A stretch of 64,000 nucleotides of DNA from Actinomycetes bacterium (GCA_035506535.1 DATJPE010000074.1:1-64000), one strand, 5' to 3'. Shown: positions 17,523 through 26,892, counted from the first letter of the stretch. The notes: generated by a model not told the origin, from the letters alone. A program made the numbers and translations.

Positions 17523-17813
17523 ATGCGTCGCTATGAACTGATGGTCATCCTCGACCCCGAGCTCGAGGAGCGGACGGTCGCCCCGTCGCTCGACGCCTTC
17601 CTCAACGTGGTCCGCCAAGGCGGCGGGACCGTCGAGAACGTCGACATCTGGGGCCGGCGCCGCTTGGCCTACGAGATCGCGAAGAAGTCCGAAGGCATCT
17701 ACGCCGTGGTCGACCTCACCGCCGACCCCGCCGTGGTCAAGGAGCTGGACCGTCAGCTCAACCTCAACGAGTCGGTGCTGCGGACCAAGGTCCTGCGCCC
17801 CGACGCCCGCTGA
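17523..17813 (+). CDS. rpsF: Ribosomal protein S6
   Basis: 96 aa, the normal length. [16 protein letters not shown] at the N-terminus and [23 protein letters not shown] are hallmark S6 sequences. It binds S18 in the platform of the 30S subunit. GAGGAGG at 17504-17510 is a strong but slightly distant Shine-Dalgarno sequence; the in-frame upstream ATG at 17433 would add unconserved residues. First gene of rpsF-ssb-rpsR-rplI. Confidence 0.97.
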   Translation: MRRYELMVILDPELEERTVAPSLDAFLNVVRQGGGTVENVDIWGRRRLAYEIAKKSEGIYAVVDLTADPAVVKELDRQLNLNESVLRTKVLRPDAR

Positions 17814-17853
17814 GCCCACCCACCCGCCTTCCCCCGGACCCACAGGAGCCCCC

Positions 17854-18357
17854 ATGGCCCAGGGCGACATCCCGGTCACCGTGATCGGCAATCTCACCAA
17901 CGACCCCGAGCTGCGCTTCACCCCGAGCGGTCAGGCGGTCGCGTCGTTCACGGTCGCCTCGAGCACCCGCGTGCGCGACCCGCAGACCAACGAGTGGAAG
18001 GACGGGGACACCACTTTCCTGCGCTGCAGCGTGTGGCGGCAGTACGCCGAGAACGTCGCCGAGTCCCTCACGCGCGGGACCCGGGTCATCGTGAACGGGC
18101 GGCTCAAGCAGCGCTCGTACGAGACCAAGGAGGGCGAGAAGCGCACGGTCTACGAGGTCGACGTCGACGACGTCGGGCCGGCTCTGCGCTACGCCACCGC
18201 CAAGATCACGAAGGTCAGCCGCGGCAGCGGCGGCTTCGGCGGCGGGGAGGGCAGTGCCCCCGCCGAGGACCCGTGGGCGTCCGCCGGCTCGCCGGCGGCC
18301 AGCACCTCCGGCTCGTGGGGCGGCTCAGGCGGGTCCTACGACGAGCCGCCGTTCTGA
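17854..18357 (+). CDS. ssb: Single-stranded DNA-binding protein
   Basis: 167 aa. The OB fold covers about residues 1-115 ([32 protein letters not shown] at the start), followed by a Gly/Ser-rich linker and the acidic tip DEPPF that recruits partner proteins. It coats ssDNA in replication and repair. CAGGAGC upstream of ATG 17854 serves as ribosome binding site. Second gene of the ribosomal operon, 40 bp after rpsF. Confidence 0.97.
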   Translation: MAQGDIPVTVIGNLTNDPELRFTPSGQAVASFTVASSTRVRDPQTNEWKDGDTTFLRCSVWRQYAENVAESLTRGTRVIVNGRLKQRSYETKEGEKRTVYEVDVDDVGPALRYATAKITKVSRGSGGFGGGEGSAPAEDPWASAGSPAASTSGSWGGSGGSYDEPPF

Positions 18358-18409
18358 CCCGACCTCCCCCGATGACCTTCCCCTCATGAGACGAACGAGA
18401 GAGACCACG

Positions 18410-18646
18410 ATGGCCAAGCCGCCCATCCGCAAGCCGAAGAAGAAGAGCAACCCGCTCACCACCGCGAAGATCGACTACATCGACTACAAGGACACCGCGC
18501 TGCTGCGCAAGTTCATCTCCGACCGCGGGAAGATCCGTGCCCGGCGGGTGACCGGGGTGAGCGTCCAGCAGCAGCGGGAGATCGCCAAGGCGGTCAAGAA
18601 CGCCCGCGAGATGGCCCTCCTGCCCTACACCTCGACGGCGCGCTGA
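18410..18646 (+). CDS. rpsR: Ribosomal protein S18, cysteine-free (zinc-independent) form
   Basis: 78 aa. [26 protein letters not shown] and the C-terminal [16 protein letters not shown] are diagnostic. The Cys residues of zinc-type S18 are all absent ([11 protein letters not shown] instead of a CxxC segment, and VSVQ instead of NCxQ), so this is the C-minus form in the main operon. ATG 18410 gives the standard MAKPP start; an in-frame ATG at 18386 would add eight residues. Confidence 0.95.
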   Translation: MAKPPIRKPKKKSNPLTTAKIDYIDYKDTALLRKFISDRGKIRARRVTGVSVQQQREIAKAVKNAREMALLPYTSTAR

Positions 18647-18657
18647 GGAGGCTGACG

Positions 18658-19104
18658 ATGAAGCTCATCCTCACCCAGGAGGTCAGCGGCCTCGGGGCGC
18701 CCGGCGACATCGTCGAGGTCAAGGACGGCTACGGCCGCAACTACCTCGTCCCCCGCGGCCAGGCGATCCGCTGGACCAAGGGCGCCGAGACCCAGATCGC
18801 GACCATCAAGCGGGCCCGCGAGGTGCGCGAGGTCCGCGACCTCGGGCACGCCCAGGAGATCAAGTCCCAGCTGGAGTCGCTGTCGGTGACCCTGGCCGCC
18901 CGGGCCGGCGACTCGGGGCGGCTGTTCGGCTCGGTCACCGTCGCCGACGTCGCCGCCGCGGTGAGGTCGGCGGGGGGCCCCGACCTGGACCGCCGCAGCA
19001 TCCAGATCGTCGACCCGATCAAGACTCTCGGTGTGCACTCCGTCACGGTTCGCATCCACCCGGAGGTGGTGGCCAGCGTCGCCGTGGACGTCACCGCGGC
19101 CTAG
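18658..19104 (+). CDS. rplI: Ribosomal protein L9
   Basis: 148 aa with the N-terminal RNA-binding domain (MKLILTQEVSGLGAPGDIVEVKDGYGRNYLVPRG), a long connecting helix and the C-terminal domain (DRRSIQIVDPIKTLGVHSVTVRIHPEV). It binds 23S rRNA near the L1 stalk and limits frameshifting. GAGGAGG lies 4-10 nt before ATG 18658. Last gene of the ribosomal operon. Confidence 0.97.
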   Translation: MKLILTQEVSGLGAPGDIVEVKDGYGRNYLVPRGQAIRWTKGAETQIATIKRAREVREVRDLGHAQEIKSQLESLSVTLAARAGDSGRLFGSVTVADVAAAVRSAGGPDLDRRSIQIVDPIKTLGVHSVTVRIHPEVVASVAVDVTAA

Positions 19105-19666
19105 CCCGCCACCATCCCTCGCCGCCACCGGGAGGGGTGCGCGGCGAGGGCCGGCGCGTTGCGCGGCGTCTGTTGCGATCGCCGCGGCGGCCGACTGGTC
19201 CGGGCTGCTTCCACAGGGTCCTCGGCTGCGCCCCGCGGACCGCGCCGCCCTGTTCCACTCCGTGGACACGAGGGGACACGGCGGGCCGAAAGATTTTCCT
19301 CCACACGCGGTGGAGGGCATCCACGCAGGTCAGAGGCATGATCGACCCAGCCGTCATCGGCGTTCCCCAGGGTTGTCCACAACATGGGGACGGCTGTCCC
19401 CAAGCCGGACGGGCGGTTGGACACAGGTCGCGGGCCCCCGGTCCACAGGCGTCCACAGCCCCGTCGAGCCGGGGCTTGAGACTGGTCCCGCCGCCCCCGT
19501 AGCGTCCGCCGTCGGCTCCAGGGAACACCCGTGGACGAGCCTGTCGGGGGACGGGTGTTCACTGCGGAGTCGTACGGACGTTCGTGCGGTCGCGCCACCC
19601 GGCGCGGCTTCGGGGAGGCGGCGGCGCATCGCGCTCGCTGCCGGACTGCGGGAGGCTCGGCCAGCA
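19105..19666. other. Gene-free region before dnaB with DnaA-box-like motifs and hairpins
   Basis: No convincing gene in 562 bp. It contains one perfect TTGTCCACA (19373-19381) and several close relatives: TTCCACAGG at 19209-19217, GTCCACAG at 19441-19448 and 19451-19458, TGGACACAGG near 19418, and GTGGACAC near 19262. Two hairpins are CCTCCAC-ACGCG-GTGGAGG (19298-19316) and TGGGGAC-GGCT-GTCCCCA (19385-19402). TTGTCCACA is the actinobacterial DnaA-box consensus. Confidence 0.65.
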
Positions 19667-21028
19667 GTGACGGTCACCGAGATCCACCCCGGCGGGGGCT
19701 ACGAGCCGGGGTTCGAGCGGCAGCCGCCGCAGGATCTCCTCGCCGAGCAGTGCGTCCTCGGCGGGATGCTGCTGTCCAAGGACGCCATCGCCGACGTCGT
19801 GGAGGTCATCCGTGGCGCCGACTTCTACAAGCCGGCCCACCAGACGGTCTACGAGGCGATCACCGACCTGTACGGCCGCGGGGAGCCGGCCGATCCGGTC
19901 ACCGTCGCCAATGCGCTGCTCGTCTCCGGTGAGCTCCAGCGCATCGGCGGGCCGGCCTACCTGCACACCCTCATCGCCTCGGTGCCCACGGCCGCCAACG
20001 CGGGCTTCTACGCCAAGATCGTCCGCGAGCGGGCCATCCTCCGCCGGCTGGTCGAGGCGGGCACCCGGATCGTGCAGATGGGCTACAACGCCGACGCCGA
20101 GGCCGACGACATCGTCGACCGGGCCCAGGCGGAGGTGTACGCCGTCACCGAGCGGCGCACGTCGGAGGACTACGCGCCGCTGAGCGAGATCCTGCAGGGC
20201 ACCCTCGACGAGATCGAGGCGATCGGCTCGCACGGCGGGGCGATGGTGGGTGTGCCCACCGGTTTCTCCGACCTGGACGCGCTGACCAACGGGCTGCATG
20301 GCGGTCAGATGATCGTCGTAGCGGCCCGTCCCGGTGCCGGCAAGTCGACGATGGCGCTGGACATCTGCCGGTCCGCGTCGATCCGAGGAGGCCTGACTTC
20401 GGCGGTGTTCTCCCTCGAGATGAGCCGCCACGAGATCACCATGCGCCTGCTGTCCGCCGAGGCCAGGGTGGCGTTGCACAAGATGCGTTCCGGCACGCTC
20501 TCCGACCAGGACTGGAACTCCCTCGCGCGCACGATGACGTCGGTGTCGGAGGCTCCGATGTTCATCGACGACTCCCCCAACCTGTCGATGATGGAGATCC
20601 GCGCGAAGTGCCGCCGGCTCAAGCAGCGTCACGACCTGCGCCTGGTGGTCATCGACTACCTGCAGCTGATGACGAGCGGCCGCAAGGTCGAGTCGCGCCA
20701 GCAGGAGGTCTCGGAGTTCTCCCGCTCGCTCAAGCTGCTCGCCAAGGAGCTCGACGTCCCGGTGATCGCGGTGAGCCAGCTCAACCGGGGTCCCGAGCAG
20801 CGCACCGACAAGAAACCCCAGCTCGCCGACCTGCGCGAGTCCGGCTCGATAGAACAGGACGCGGACATCGTCGTGCTGCTCCACCGCGAGGACATGTACG
20901 AGCGGGAGAGCCCCCGCGCCGGTGAGGCGGACTTCATCGTGGCCAAGCACCGCAACGGGCCGACCGCGACCGTCACCGTCGCCTTCCAGGGTCACTACAG
21001 CCGCTTCGTCGACATGGCCCAGATGTAG
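19667..21028 (+). CDS. dnaB: Replicative DNA helicase DnaB
   Basis: 453 aa. The N-terminal primase-interacting domain begins QPPQDLLAEQCVLGGMLLSKDAI. The RecA-like helicase domain has Walker A ARPGAGKST (K226), the Walker B-region VVIDYLQLM, and SRSLKLLAKELDVPVIAVSQLNRGPE. It is full length with no insertion, which is worth noting because dnaB is a frequent intein host in actinomycetes. GTG 19667 has GGGAGG about 11 nt upstream; the frame continues upstream but through non-coding repeats. Confidence 0.95.
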   Translation: MTVTEIHPGGGYEPGFERQPPQDLLAEQCVLGGMLLSKDAIADVVEVIRGADFYKPAHQTVYEAITDLYGRGEPADPVTVANALLVSGELQRIGGPAYLHTLIASVPTAANAGFYAKIVRERAILRRLVEAGTRIVQMGYNADAEADDIVDRAQAEVYAVTERRTSEDYAPLSEILQGTLDEIEAIGSHGGAMVGVPTGFSDLDALTNGLHGGQMIVVAARPGAGKSTMALDICRSASIRGGLTSAVFSLEMSRHEITMRLLSAEARVALHKMRSGTLSDQDWNSLARTMTSVSEAPMFIDDSPNLSMMEIRAKCRRLKQRHDLRLVVIDYLQLMTSGRKVESRQQEVSEFSRSLKLLAKELDVPVIAVSQLNRGPEQRTDKKPQLADLRESGSIEQDADIVVLLHREDMYERESPRAGEADFIVAKHRNGPTATVTVAFQGHYSRFVDMAQM

Positions 21029-21106
21029 CGCTGGAGCCGGTGGTCGGCCGAGCCGCCCCCTTGCCGGAAACCTCTCGGCCGCGGTGCGCCTGCGCCCCTC
21101 GGCATA

Positions 21107-21928
21107 TCAGGTGGCCACGACCCGCAGTCTGGGGCGTCGGGTGAGTGCGCCGACGACGACGCGTGCGTCGAGCGCGGCGCTGCGGAGGACGCGGACGCGC
21201 AGCCCCGCCTCCCCCAGGATCCGCCGGGTCGCGGTCAGCTGGTCCTCGCCGACCTCGATGAGCAGCCGCCCGGCCGGCGCCAGCCAACGTGGGGCATCGA
21301 GGGCGATGCGGCGGTGCACGTCCAGGCCGTCAGGCCCGCCGTCGAGGGCCAGGCCGGGCTCGTGCAGTCGTGCCTCCGCCGGCATGAGGTCGAGCTCGCC
21401 GGTGGGGACGTACGGCGCGTTCGCGGCGAGCACGTCGACCCGCCCGGCCAGGTCTCCCGGCAGCCCCGCGTAGAGGTCCCCCACTGCGACGACAGCGTCG
21501 TCGGGCAGGTTGCGCCGGGCGCACCCGACCGCCAGCGGGTCGGCGTCCACGGCGTGCAGCTCGAGATCTCCCACGCTGTCGGCCACCACCGCACCGATGG
21601 CCCCGGACCCGCAGCACAGGTCGACCACCACCGGCCGGTGCCCGACGACGGCCGCCGCCGCCGACGCGGCCGTACGCGCCAGCAGCTCGGTGCGTCGTCG
21701 CGGGACGAAGACGCCCGGTTCGACGAGGACTCGGCGCCCCGCGAACAGGCCCCACCCCAGGACGTGCTCCAGCGGAGCGCCCAGCTCACGACGCTCGACG
21801 AGCGTCTCGAGCCGGGCCGGGTCCGTGCCCGCCGCGACGAGCAGCTCGGCCTCCTCCTCGGCGAACACGCACCCCGCGGCGCGCAGCCGCAGCGTGACCG
21901 CCGCGACGCCCAGCGCCTCCTGCCCCAT
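21107..21928 (-). CDS. PrmC/HemK-like protein-glutamine methyltransferase
   Basis: 273 aa. The SAM-binding motif VVDLCCGSGAIG and the catalytic loop NAPYVP (family NPPY) are present, as is the upstream LGWGLFAGRRVLVEPGVFVPRRRTE typical of release-factor glutamine methyltransferases. The first Pro of NPPY is Ala here. This is common in a PrmC-like actinobacterial subgroup whose target is uncertain, so I do not assign prmC. ATG 21928 follows GGGAGGTGGG closely. Convergent with dnaB. Confidence 0.82.
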   Translation of the reverse strand: MGQEALGVAAVTLRLRAAGCVFAEEEAELLVAAGTDPARLETLVERRELGAPLEHVLGWGLFAGRRVLVEPGVFVPRRRTELLARTAASAAAAVVGHRPVVVDLCCGSGAIGAVVADSVGDLELHAVDADPLAVGCARRNLPDDAVVAVGDLYAGLPGDLAGRVDVLAANAPYVPTGELDLMPAEARLHEPGLALDGGPDGLDVHRRIALDAPRWLAPAGRLLIEVGEDQLTATRRILGEAGLRVRVLRSAALDARVVVGALTRRPRLRVVAT

Positions 21929-22009
21929 CCCACCTCCCGCTCCCCCGACATCCTCGCCCTTCGGAGAACAGCGGGGAGGCCTGGATGTCGGGGGTGTCCG
22001 AGGGGGACG

Positions 22010-22015
22010 TAGCCT
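22010..22015 (+). promoter_or_regulatory. -10 hexamer TAGCCT for the M20 peptidase gene
   Basis: It lies 8 nt before GTG 22024 and favours that start over the earlier in-frame ATG at 21985. Confidence 0.55.
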
Positions 22016-22023
22016 GCCGTGCC

Positions 22024-23385
22024 GTGACCGACGTCGAGGACCTGCAGCGGGCGGTGGCGGACCTGATGCCTCGAGCCCGTCAGGACCTGGCCGCGCTCGT
22101 GGCGATCCCGTCGGTCTACGACGCCCGCCAGTTCGACCTCGCCCACTGCGCGCGGGCCGCCCGGTGGGTGATGGAGGCCTTCCTCGACCTCGGCGTCGCC
22201 GATGTCCGACTCGAGCGCACCCCCGACGGGAGCGATGCCGTGGTCGGCAGCCTCGCCGGCCCCGCGGGCGCACCGACGGTCCTGCTCTACAGCCACTACG
22301 ACGTCCAGCCGCCGCTGGACGATGCCGCCTGGCGCAGCCCGCCGTTCGAGCTGGTCGAACGCGAGGGTCGCTGGTACGGGCGGGGGACGGCCGACTGCAA
22401 GGGCAACCTCGTCATGCACCTCACCGCGCTCCGCGCGCTTCGTGGCACCGACGGGACCTACCCGGTGGGTCTCAAGGTGGTCATGGAGGGCTCGGAGGAG
22501 CAGGGGCTCGGCGGTCTGGAGCGCTGGGTCGAGGCCCACCCGGAGGTCCTCTCCGCGGACGCCATCGTCATCGCCGACGGCGGCAACGCGGAGCTCGGCC
22601 TGCCCACGCTGACCACCTCGCTGAGGGGGATGGTCACCGCGATCGTGCGCGTGGCGTCCTTGACCGGCCCCCAGCACTCAGGGTCCTACGGCGGCGCCGC
22701 GCCCGACGCCCTCGCCGCGCTCATCGCCATGCTGGCCAGCATGCGAGACGTCGAGGGACGTACGACGATCCGCGGCCTCGACGACCTGGCCGACGCGACC
22801 TGGGACGGCGTCGACTACCCCGCCGAGCGCTTCCGCGAGGATGCCGGCGTCCTCGACGGGGTCCGCCTCATCGGGGGTGGCAGCGTCCCGGACGCGGTGT
22901 GGGCCCGGCCGGCGCTCACCGTCACCGGCATCGACTGCCCACCCGCCGTCGGGTCGCCGAACGCCATCCAGCCCAGGGCAGCCGCGCGGCTCAACCTGCG
23001 CATCCCGCCCAGCACCGACCCGGCCCGCGCCGGCGCGGCCCTGACCGAGCACCTGCTGGCCGTCGCCCCGTGGGGGGTGCGGGTCGAGGTCGAGCTCGAG
23101 GGCAGCGGCACCGGCTTCCTCGCGGTGACCGACGGACCGGCGTACGCCGCCATGCGGGAGGCCATGCATGCGGCCTTCGGCCGCGAGCCGGTGACGGCGG
23201 GGCAGGGTGGCTCGATCCCGCTGTGCAACACGCTGCGCTCCACCTACCCGGACGCGGAGATCCTGCTCATCGGGGTCGAGGAGCCGAGGAGCCTCATCCA
23301 CGCGCCCAACGAGAGCGTCGATCCCGGGGAGATCGAGCGGACCGCGCTGGCCGAGGCGCTGTTCCTTCGGCGCCTCGCCAGCTGA
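22024..23385 (+). CDS. M20 family dipeptidase
   Basis: 453 aa. Metal ligands of the M20 family are visible: H91 in YSHYDVQPP, D124 in GRGTADCKGN, and the EGSEEQG glutamate pair, which acts as base and ligand. The dimerisation domain lies between them and the C-terminal histidine region. It should be a cytosolic di-zinc dipeptidase of the CNDP/PepV-like type with unknown peptide preference. GTG 22024 is preferred because TAGCCT lies 8 nt upstream. Confidence 0.88.
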   Translation: MTDVEDLQRAVADLMPRARQDLAALVAIPSVYDARQFDLAHCARAARWVMEAFLDLGVADVRLERTPDGSDAVVGSLAGPAGAPTVLLYSHYDVQPPLDDAAWRSPPFELVEREGRWYGRGTADCKGNLVMHLTALRALRGTDGTYPVGLKVVMEGSEEQGLGGLERWVEAHPEVLSADAIVIADGGNAELGLPTLTTSLRGMVTAIVRVASLTGPQHSGSYGGAAPDALAALIAMLASMRDVEGRTTIRGLDDLADATWDGVDYPAERFREDAGVLDGVRLIGGGSVPDAVWARPALTVTGIDCPPAVGSPNAIQPRAAARLNLRIPPSTDPARAGAALTEHLLAVAPWGVRVEVELEGSGTGFLAVTDGPAYAAMREAMHAAFGREPVTAGQGGSIPLCNTLRSTYPDAEILLIGVEEPRSLIHAPNESVDPGEIERTALAEALFLRRLAS

Positions 23386-23394
23386 CCGCGCGGC

Positions 23395-24273
23395 TCACGT
23401 GTGGTTCGCGGCCGCGAGGTCGGCGACCTGGGCGTCGCTCAGCTGGGCATCCCAGATGGCGACCTCGTCGACGGTGCCCTTGACCAGCTCGTCGGCCGTG
23501 CCGAGGCCGGGGTCGTCCGTGGGCAGCGCGTCCCAGCCGATGCGCCACCACCCGTCGTAGGCCTCGGCGCTCGTCGTGGCCGGGTCGGACCCGGACTGAC
23601 GTACGCCGTCGACGTAGAGGAGCAGTCCGGCCGGGCCGAGGGAGAACGCGACGTGGTGGGTCGCGCCGACGACGGGCGCGTCGGACCGGACGGCGCTGAC
23701 GGCTCCGCCGGTGTCGCGGACCGCGGCCCGCAGGTAGCCGGCGTCGTCGACGTAGAGCACGCGGTCCTCATCGGTCGAGGGCCCGCTCGAGGCGTCGCCG
23801 AAGCCGAGGATCCGTCCCGCGTCGCTGACCGAGATCCACGCGGCCACCGTGAGGGCGTCGGGCGCCGGCGCGGCCGGCCCGCCGACCCGCACGAAGGGCT
23901 GACCGGAGGGGTCGCCGTCGAAGGCCAGTGCCGTGTTGGTGTCGCCGATCAGCAGCCCGGTGGCGCCCCACCCGAGCGGGCTGCCCGACGCGACCGCCGA
24001 CACCCCCCGCGAACCGTCGTCGGTCACGAAAGTGACCGGGGCCTCCTCCGACAGGCGCAGCACGTCGACCGGGGCGGGTGTGGTGGTCGCCACCGTGGCC
24101 GGGTAGGGGTTGGTGCTCCACGTCCCCGTCTGGATCGGGGTGCTGGAGATCTCGGTGGAGTCGGTGAGGGTCGCTCCCGTCGCCGACGGCCCGGCCCAGG
24201 CGAGGGCCGCGCCGAGCAGGCCTGCCGCCAAGAGCAGCCGCGGGGCCTGCTCAGAGAGCCCGCGGGGCCGCAT
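23395..24273 (-). CDS. Secreted LamG-type (concanavalin-fold) protein
   Basis: 292 aa. An N-terminal signal peptide (RLLLAAGLLGAALAWAGPSATGA) is followed by an 80-residue region and then a LamG/jelly-roll domain (ALTVAAWISVSDAGRILGFGD ... DELVKGTVDEVAIWDAQLSDAQVADL). Such domains bind carbohydrate or protein at the surface. It overlaps the end of the signal peptidase gene by 23 bp, so it belongs to the TasA-like/SipW cassette and may be a SipW substrate. ATG 24273 has AGAAGGG upstream; an in-frame GTG at 24303 is the alternative. The stop is 9 bp from the convergent peptidase. Confidence 0.75.
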   Translation of the reverse strand: MRPRGLSEQAPRLLLAAGLLGAALAWAGPSATGATLTDSTEISSTPIQTGTWSTNPYPATVATTTPAPVDVLRLSEEAPVTFVTDDGSRGVSAVASGSPLGWGATGLLIGDTNTALAFDGDPSGQPFVRVGGPAAPAPDALTVAAWISVSDAGRILGFGDASSGPSTDEDRVLYVDDAGYLRAAVRDTGGAVSAVRSDAPVVGATHHVAFSLGPAGLLLYVDGVRQSGSDPATTSAEAYDGWWRIGWDALPTDDPGLGTADELVKGTVDEVAIWDAQLSDAQVADLAAANHT

Positions 24274-25048
24274 CGCGAGCGCCCTTCTGCGGGTCGCGGT
24301 CACGTCGGGGCACGCGCCGCCACGACAGCAGCTCCGCGCCGAGCAGCATGAGCAGCGGCGGCCCGAACAGCAGCAGGCGACCGGTTCCGGAGTGCGCCCA
24401 GAGCAGCTGTCGTCCCCAGCCGGTCTTGACCGCCACCACGACGCCCCGAACGTTGGTGACCGGGGTCATGTTGGGGTCCGGGAAGGCGTTCCCGTCGCCC
24501 TTGGTCTGGATCACCTGGCGGGTCTCGACCTGACCGTTGGCGTCGTACACGAGGTGGCCGTCGCTGGTGGTCACCGGCAGGGTCTTGAGGTCGACGATGC
24601 GGTGGGTCTCCAGGCGGCGCGGGGACTGAGCCGCGGTCCAGAAGGTGACCACCATGCCCCGACGCAGCTCGGTCGGGCTGATCGGGTGCACGACCACGGC
24701 GTCGCCCTCGCGGACCGTGGGTTGCATCGACCCGCTGGTCACGACGAGCAGCTGCTCGCCCTTGAGGTGGTACCAGAGCGGGACGCTGTAGCTGACCAGG
24801 ATGGCCGCGACGAACGCGCCGATCACCAGCCGGAACGCGACCCGCCGCGCCCGGTCCCCGGCGAGCGGGGCCAGGAGGCGCCGCGCCCCGACCAAGACCC
24901 GACCGGCGGCCCGACTCACCAGGAGCCCGACCGCGGGGAGCGAGATCCGCTCCGACGGGGCCGCGGTCGCCGTCGCCGCGTCGACCGAGCCCGGGGTCAC
25001 CGGGTCGGCCAGCGAGTCGGCGTCCGCGGCCACGGTCCTGGTGGTCAC
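24251..25048 (-). CDS. sipW: SipW-type signal peptidase I
   Basis: 265 aa. The catalytic Ser is in VVTSGSMQPTVREGD, and a His in RLETHRIVD replaces the usual lysine. This marks the ER/archaeal (SipW) type rather than LepB. A TM segment precedes the Ser domain and another lies at the C-terminus (GRLLLFGPPLLMLLGAELL). The first 60 residues are a low-complexity cytoplasmic extension. The GTG start overlaps the stop of the TasA-like gene by 4 bp (GTGA), so the two are translationally coupled and the TasA-like protein is the likely substrate. Confidence 0.88.
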   Translation of the reverse strand: MTTRTVAADADSLADPVTPGSVDAATATAAPSERISLPAVGLLVSRAAGRVLVGARRLLAPLAGDRARRVAFRLVIGAFVAAILVSYSVPLWYHLKGEQLLVVTSGSMQPTVREGDAVVVHPISPTELRRGMVVTFWTAAQSPRRLETHRIVDLKTLPVTTSDGHLVYDANGQVETRQVIQTKGDGNAFPDPNMTPVTNVRGVVVAVKTGWGRQLLWAHSGTGRLLLFGPPLLMLLGAELLSWRRVPRRDRDPQKGARDAAPRAL

Positions 25049-25683
25049 GGGTTGTTGGCGGTCTGTTCGGCGTCGAAGTGGAGCGTCAGCGTGGTGCTGG
25101 TGCTCTGGAAGGTGTTGTCGGTGCTGAGCGGTAGCGTGGCCACGTAGCACAGCCCGTCCTTCGCCCCGGCCGCGAGGACCTGGTCGCCGGGCTGCTGGCC
25201 GACGGCTGAGTCGCCGAACATGGAGACGAAGGACGTGCCCAGCGGCGCTGGCGCGAACAGCTGGGTGGCGGTCGCCACGCTCGCGGCGTCGCAGGTCGAC
25301 GCGGACGAGGGCAGCAGGTAGACCGAGACGTCCAGCTGGCCGCCGAGGGCGTTGGTGGCCTTGCCGGTGCTGCTGTAGCGCAGCTGCAGCGAGCCGTCGT
25401 TCTGCACGATCAGCTTCGCGTACGCGGAGTCGCCGGGCGCCATGTTCGTCGCGCCGAAGTCCAGCGAGGTGGTCGGGTTGGTGTTGATGTCCACGCTGCC
25501 GGTCACCACGGTGTCGCTGTCGATCTGGGCCTGGTCGGTGAACAGCGCACCGGTGGACAGGCTGCCCAGAGCCACGATCGACAGCCCGACGATCCCCGCG
25601 GTCGCAAGCAGCCGCCGGCGGCGGTCCTTCGACTCCTGCGAGCGCTCCTTGGGCTGCTCGAACTCCGACAGCAGGTCGTCCAT
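25045..25683 (-). CDS. TasA/camelysin-like protein with SipW-dependent signal
   Basis: 212 aa. A basic N-terminus ([36 protein letters not shown]) matches the SipW-dependent signal: hydrophobic core, then a short ALFTD segment at the expected cut. The mature part is beta-rich (SGSVDI-type start, [12 protein letters not shown]) like TasA and camelysin, which assemble into surface fibres in Bacilli. Fibre formation here is inference. The long open frame upstream to 27441 is antisense to the aminotransferase; ATG 25683 has GAGG upstream and is the real start. Confidence 0.82.
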   Translation of the reverse strand: MDDLLSEFEQPKERSQESKDRRRRLLATAGIVGLSIVALGSLSTGALFTDQAQIDSDTVVTGSVDINTNPTTSLDFGATNMAPGDSAYAKLIVQNDGSLQLRYSSTGKATNALGGQLDVSVYLLPSSASTCDAASVATATQLFAPAPLGTSFVSMFGDSAVGQQPGDQVLAAGAKDGLCYVATLPLSTDNTFQSTSTTLTLHFDAEQTANNP

Positions 25684-25811
25684 GTCTACCTCAACCCCCG
25701 TGCCTGGAAACAAGCGTCGGCGCCCCGGGTTGGGCCCCCGCTCGCTGATGGCATCGGCGAGGTGGCCCCAGCGCTTGAGCCGCCGGGCATGGGGCGGCAC
25801 CCGGATGGACC

Positions 25812-25817
25812 TACGCT
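25812..25817 (+). promoter_or_regulatory. -10 hexamer TACGCT for the aminotransferase gene
   Basis: It lies 7 nt before GTG 25825 and argues against the earlier in-frame ATG at 25762. Confidence 0.55.
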
Positions 25818-25824
25818 TGCGCCC

Positions 25825-26892
25825 GTGGGCTCGGGAGTACGTCTGCGGCGGGCGATGGCCGGGCTCCCGGCCTACAAGGCCGGCCAACCGGCGCCCCCGG
25901 GCTCGTACAAGATCTCCTCCAACGAGAACCCGTTCCCGCCGCTCGCCTCGGTCCGCAAGGTGCTCGAGGATGCCGCCGGAGGCGTCAACCGCTACCCCGA
26001 CCCGGCGTCGTCCGCGCTGCTGCACGCGCTGTCCGCGCGCTTCGAGCGCCCCGCCGACTGCTTCGCCGTCGGGACCGGGTCGGTCGGGATCCTCCAGCAG
26101 GCCATGCAGTCGGTGCTGGACGCGGGCGAGGAGGTGGTGTTCGCCTGGCGCTCCTTCGAGGCGTACCCGATCATCGCGCAGATCGTCGGCGCCACCCAGG
26201 TGCGGGTGCCGCTGCGACCCGACGAGACCCACGACCTGCCGGCGATGGCCGCGGCGGTGACGGAGCGGACCCGCCTCGTCATCGTCTGCACGCCGAACAA
26301 CCCGACGTCGACGAGCGTGCGCCGTGAGGAGCTCGACGAGTTCCTCGAGGCCGTCCCCCGGGACGTGCTCGTCGTGCTCGACGAGGCCTATCGCGAGTTC
26401 GTCCGCGACCCCGACGCGCCGGACGGCCTGCGGGTCCAGGCCGAGCATCCGAACGTCGCGGTGCTGCGGACCTTCTCCAAGGCGTACGGCCTCGCGGGAC
26501 TTCGGGTCGGGTTCGCGGTCGCGCACTCCGAGGTCGCCGAGGCGCTGCGCAAGACCGCCGTGCCCTTCGGGGTGTCCTCTCTCGCCGAGGATGCCGCCGT
26601 GGCCTCGCTGGCGGCCGAGGCCGAGCTGCTCGAGCGCGTCGAGGTCCTCGTGGCCGAGCGCGCGCGGGTGCTCGGCGCGCTGCGGGCGCAGGGGTGGCAG
26701 GTGGCCAGGTCCGAGGCGAACTTCGTCTGGCTGCGGACCGGAGAGCACACGGCGGAGGTGGCCGCGGCCTGCGCCGCGGCCGGCGTCGTCGTCCGGCCCT
26801 TCGACGGCGAGGGGGTGCGGGTCACGGTGGCCGAGCCGGCCGCCTCGGACCGCTTCCTCGCCGCGGTGGCCGCGTTCGCCCGTACCCGCTAG
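25825..26892 (+). CDS. HisC-like class I/II aminotransferase (histidinol-phosphate or aromatic)
   Basis: 355 aa PLP enzyme. It shows SSNENPFPP near the N-terminus, NRYPDP, the TPNNPT loop, the DEAYREF aspartate and the PLP lysine in [13 protein letters not shown]. HisC and the aromatic aminotransferase Pat are not separable by eye. There is no his operon around it, and the branched-chain/pyruvate-type dehydrogenase genes follow 138 bp downstream, so a role in amino-acid or keto-acid exchange is plausible. GTG 25825 follows TACGCT by 7 nt. Confidence 0.85.
   Translation: MGSGVRLRRAMAGLPAYKAGQPAPPGSYKISSNENPFPPLASVRKVLEDAAGGVNRYPDPASSALLHALSARFERPADCFAVGTGSVGILQQAMQSVLDAGEEVVFAWRSFEAYPIIAQIVGATQVRVPLRPDETHDLPAMAAAVTERTRLVIVCTPNNPTSTSVRREELDEFLEAVPRDVLVVLDEAYREFVRDPDAPDGLRVQAEHPNVAVLRTFSKAYGLAGLRVGFAVAHSEVAEALRKTAVPFGVSSLAEDAAVASLAAEAELLERVEVLVAERARVLGALRAQGWQVARSEANFVWLRTGEHTAEVAAACAAAGVVVRPFDGEGVRVTVAEPAASDRFLAAVAAFARTR

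Noticed and set aside
19667-21028. Intein in dnaB
   Set aside because: dnaB is a frequent host but the 453-residue protein is continuous through Walker A and B with no insertion.
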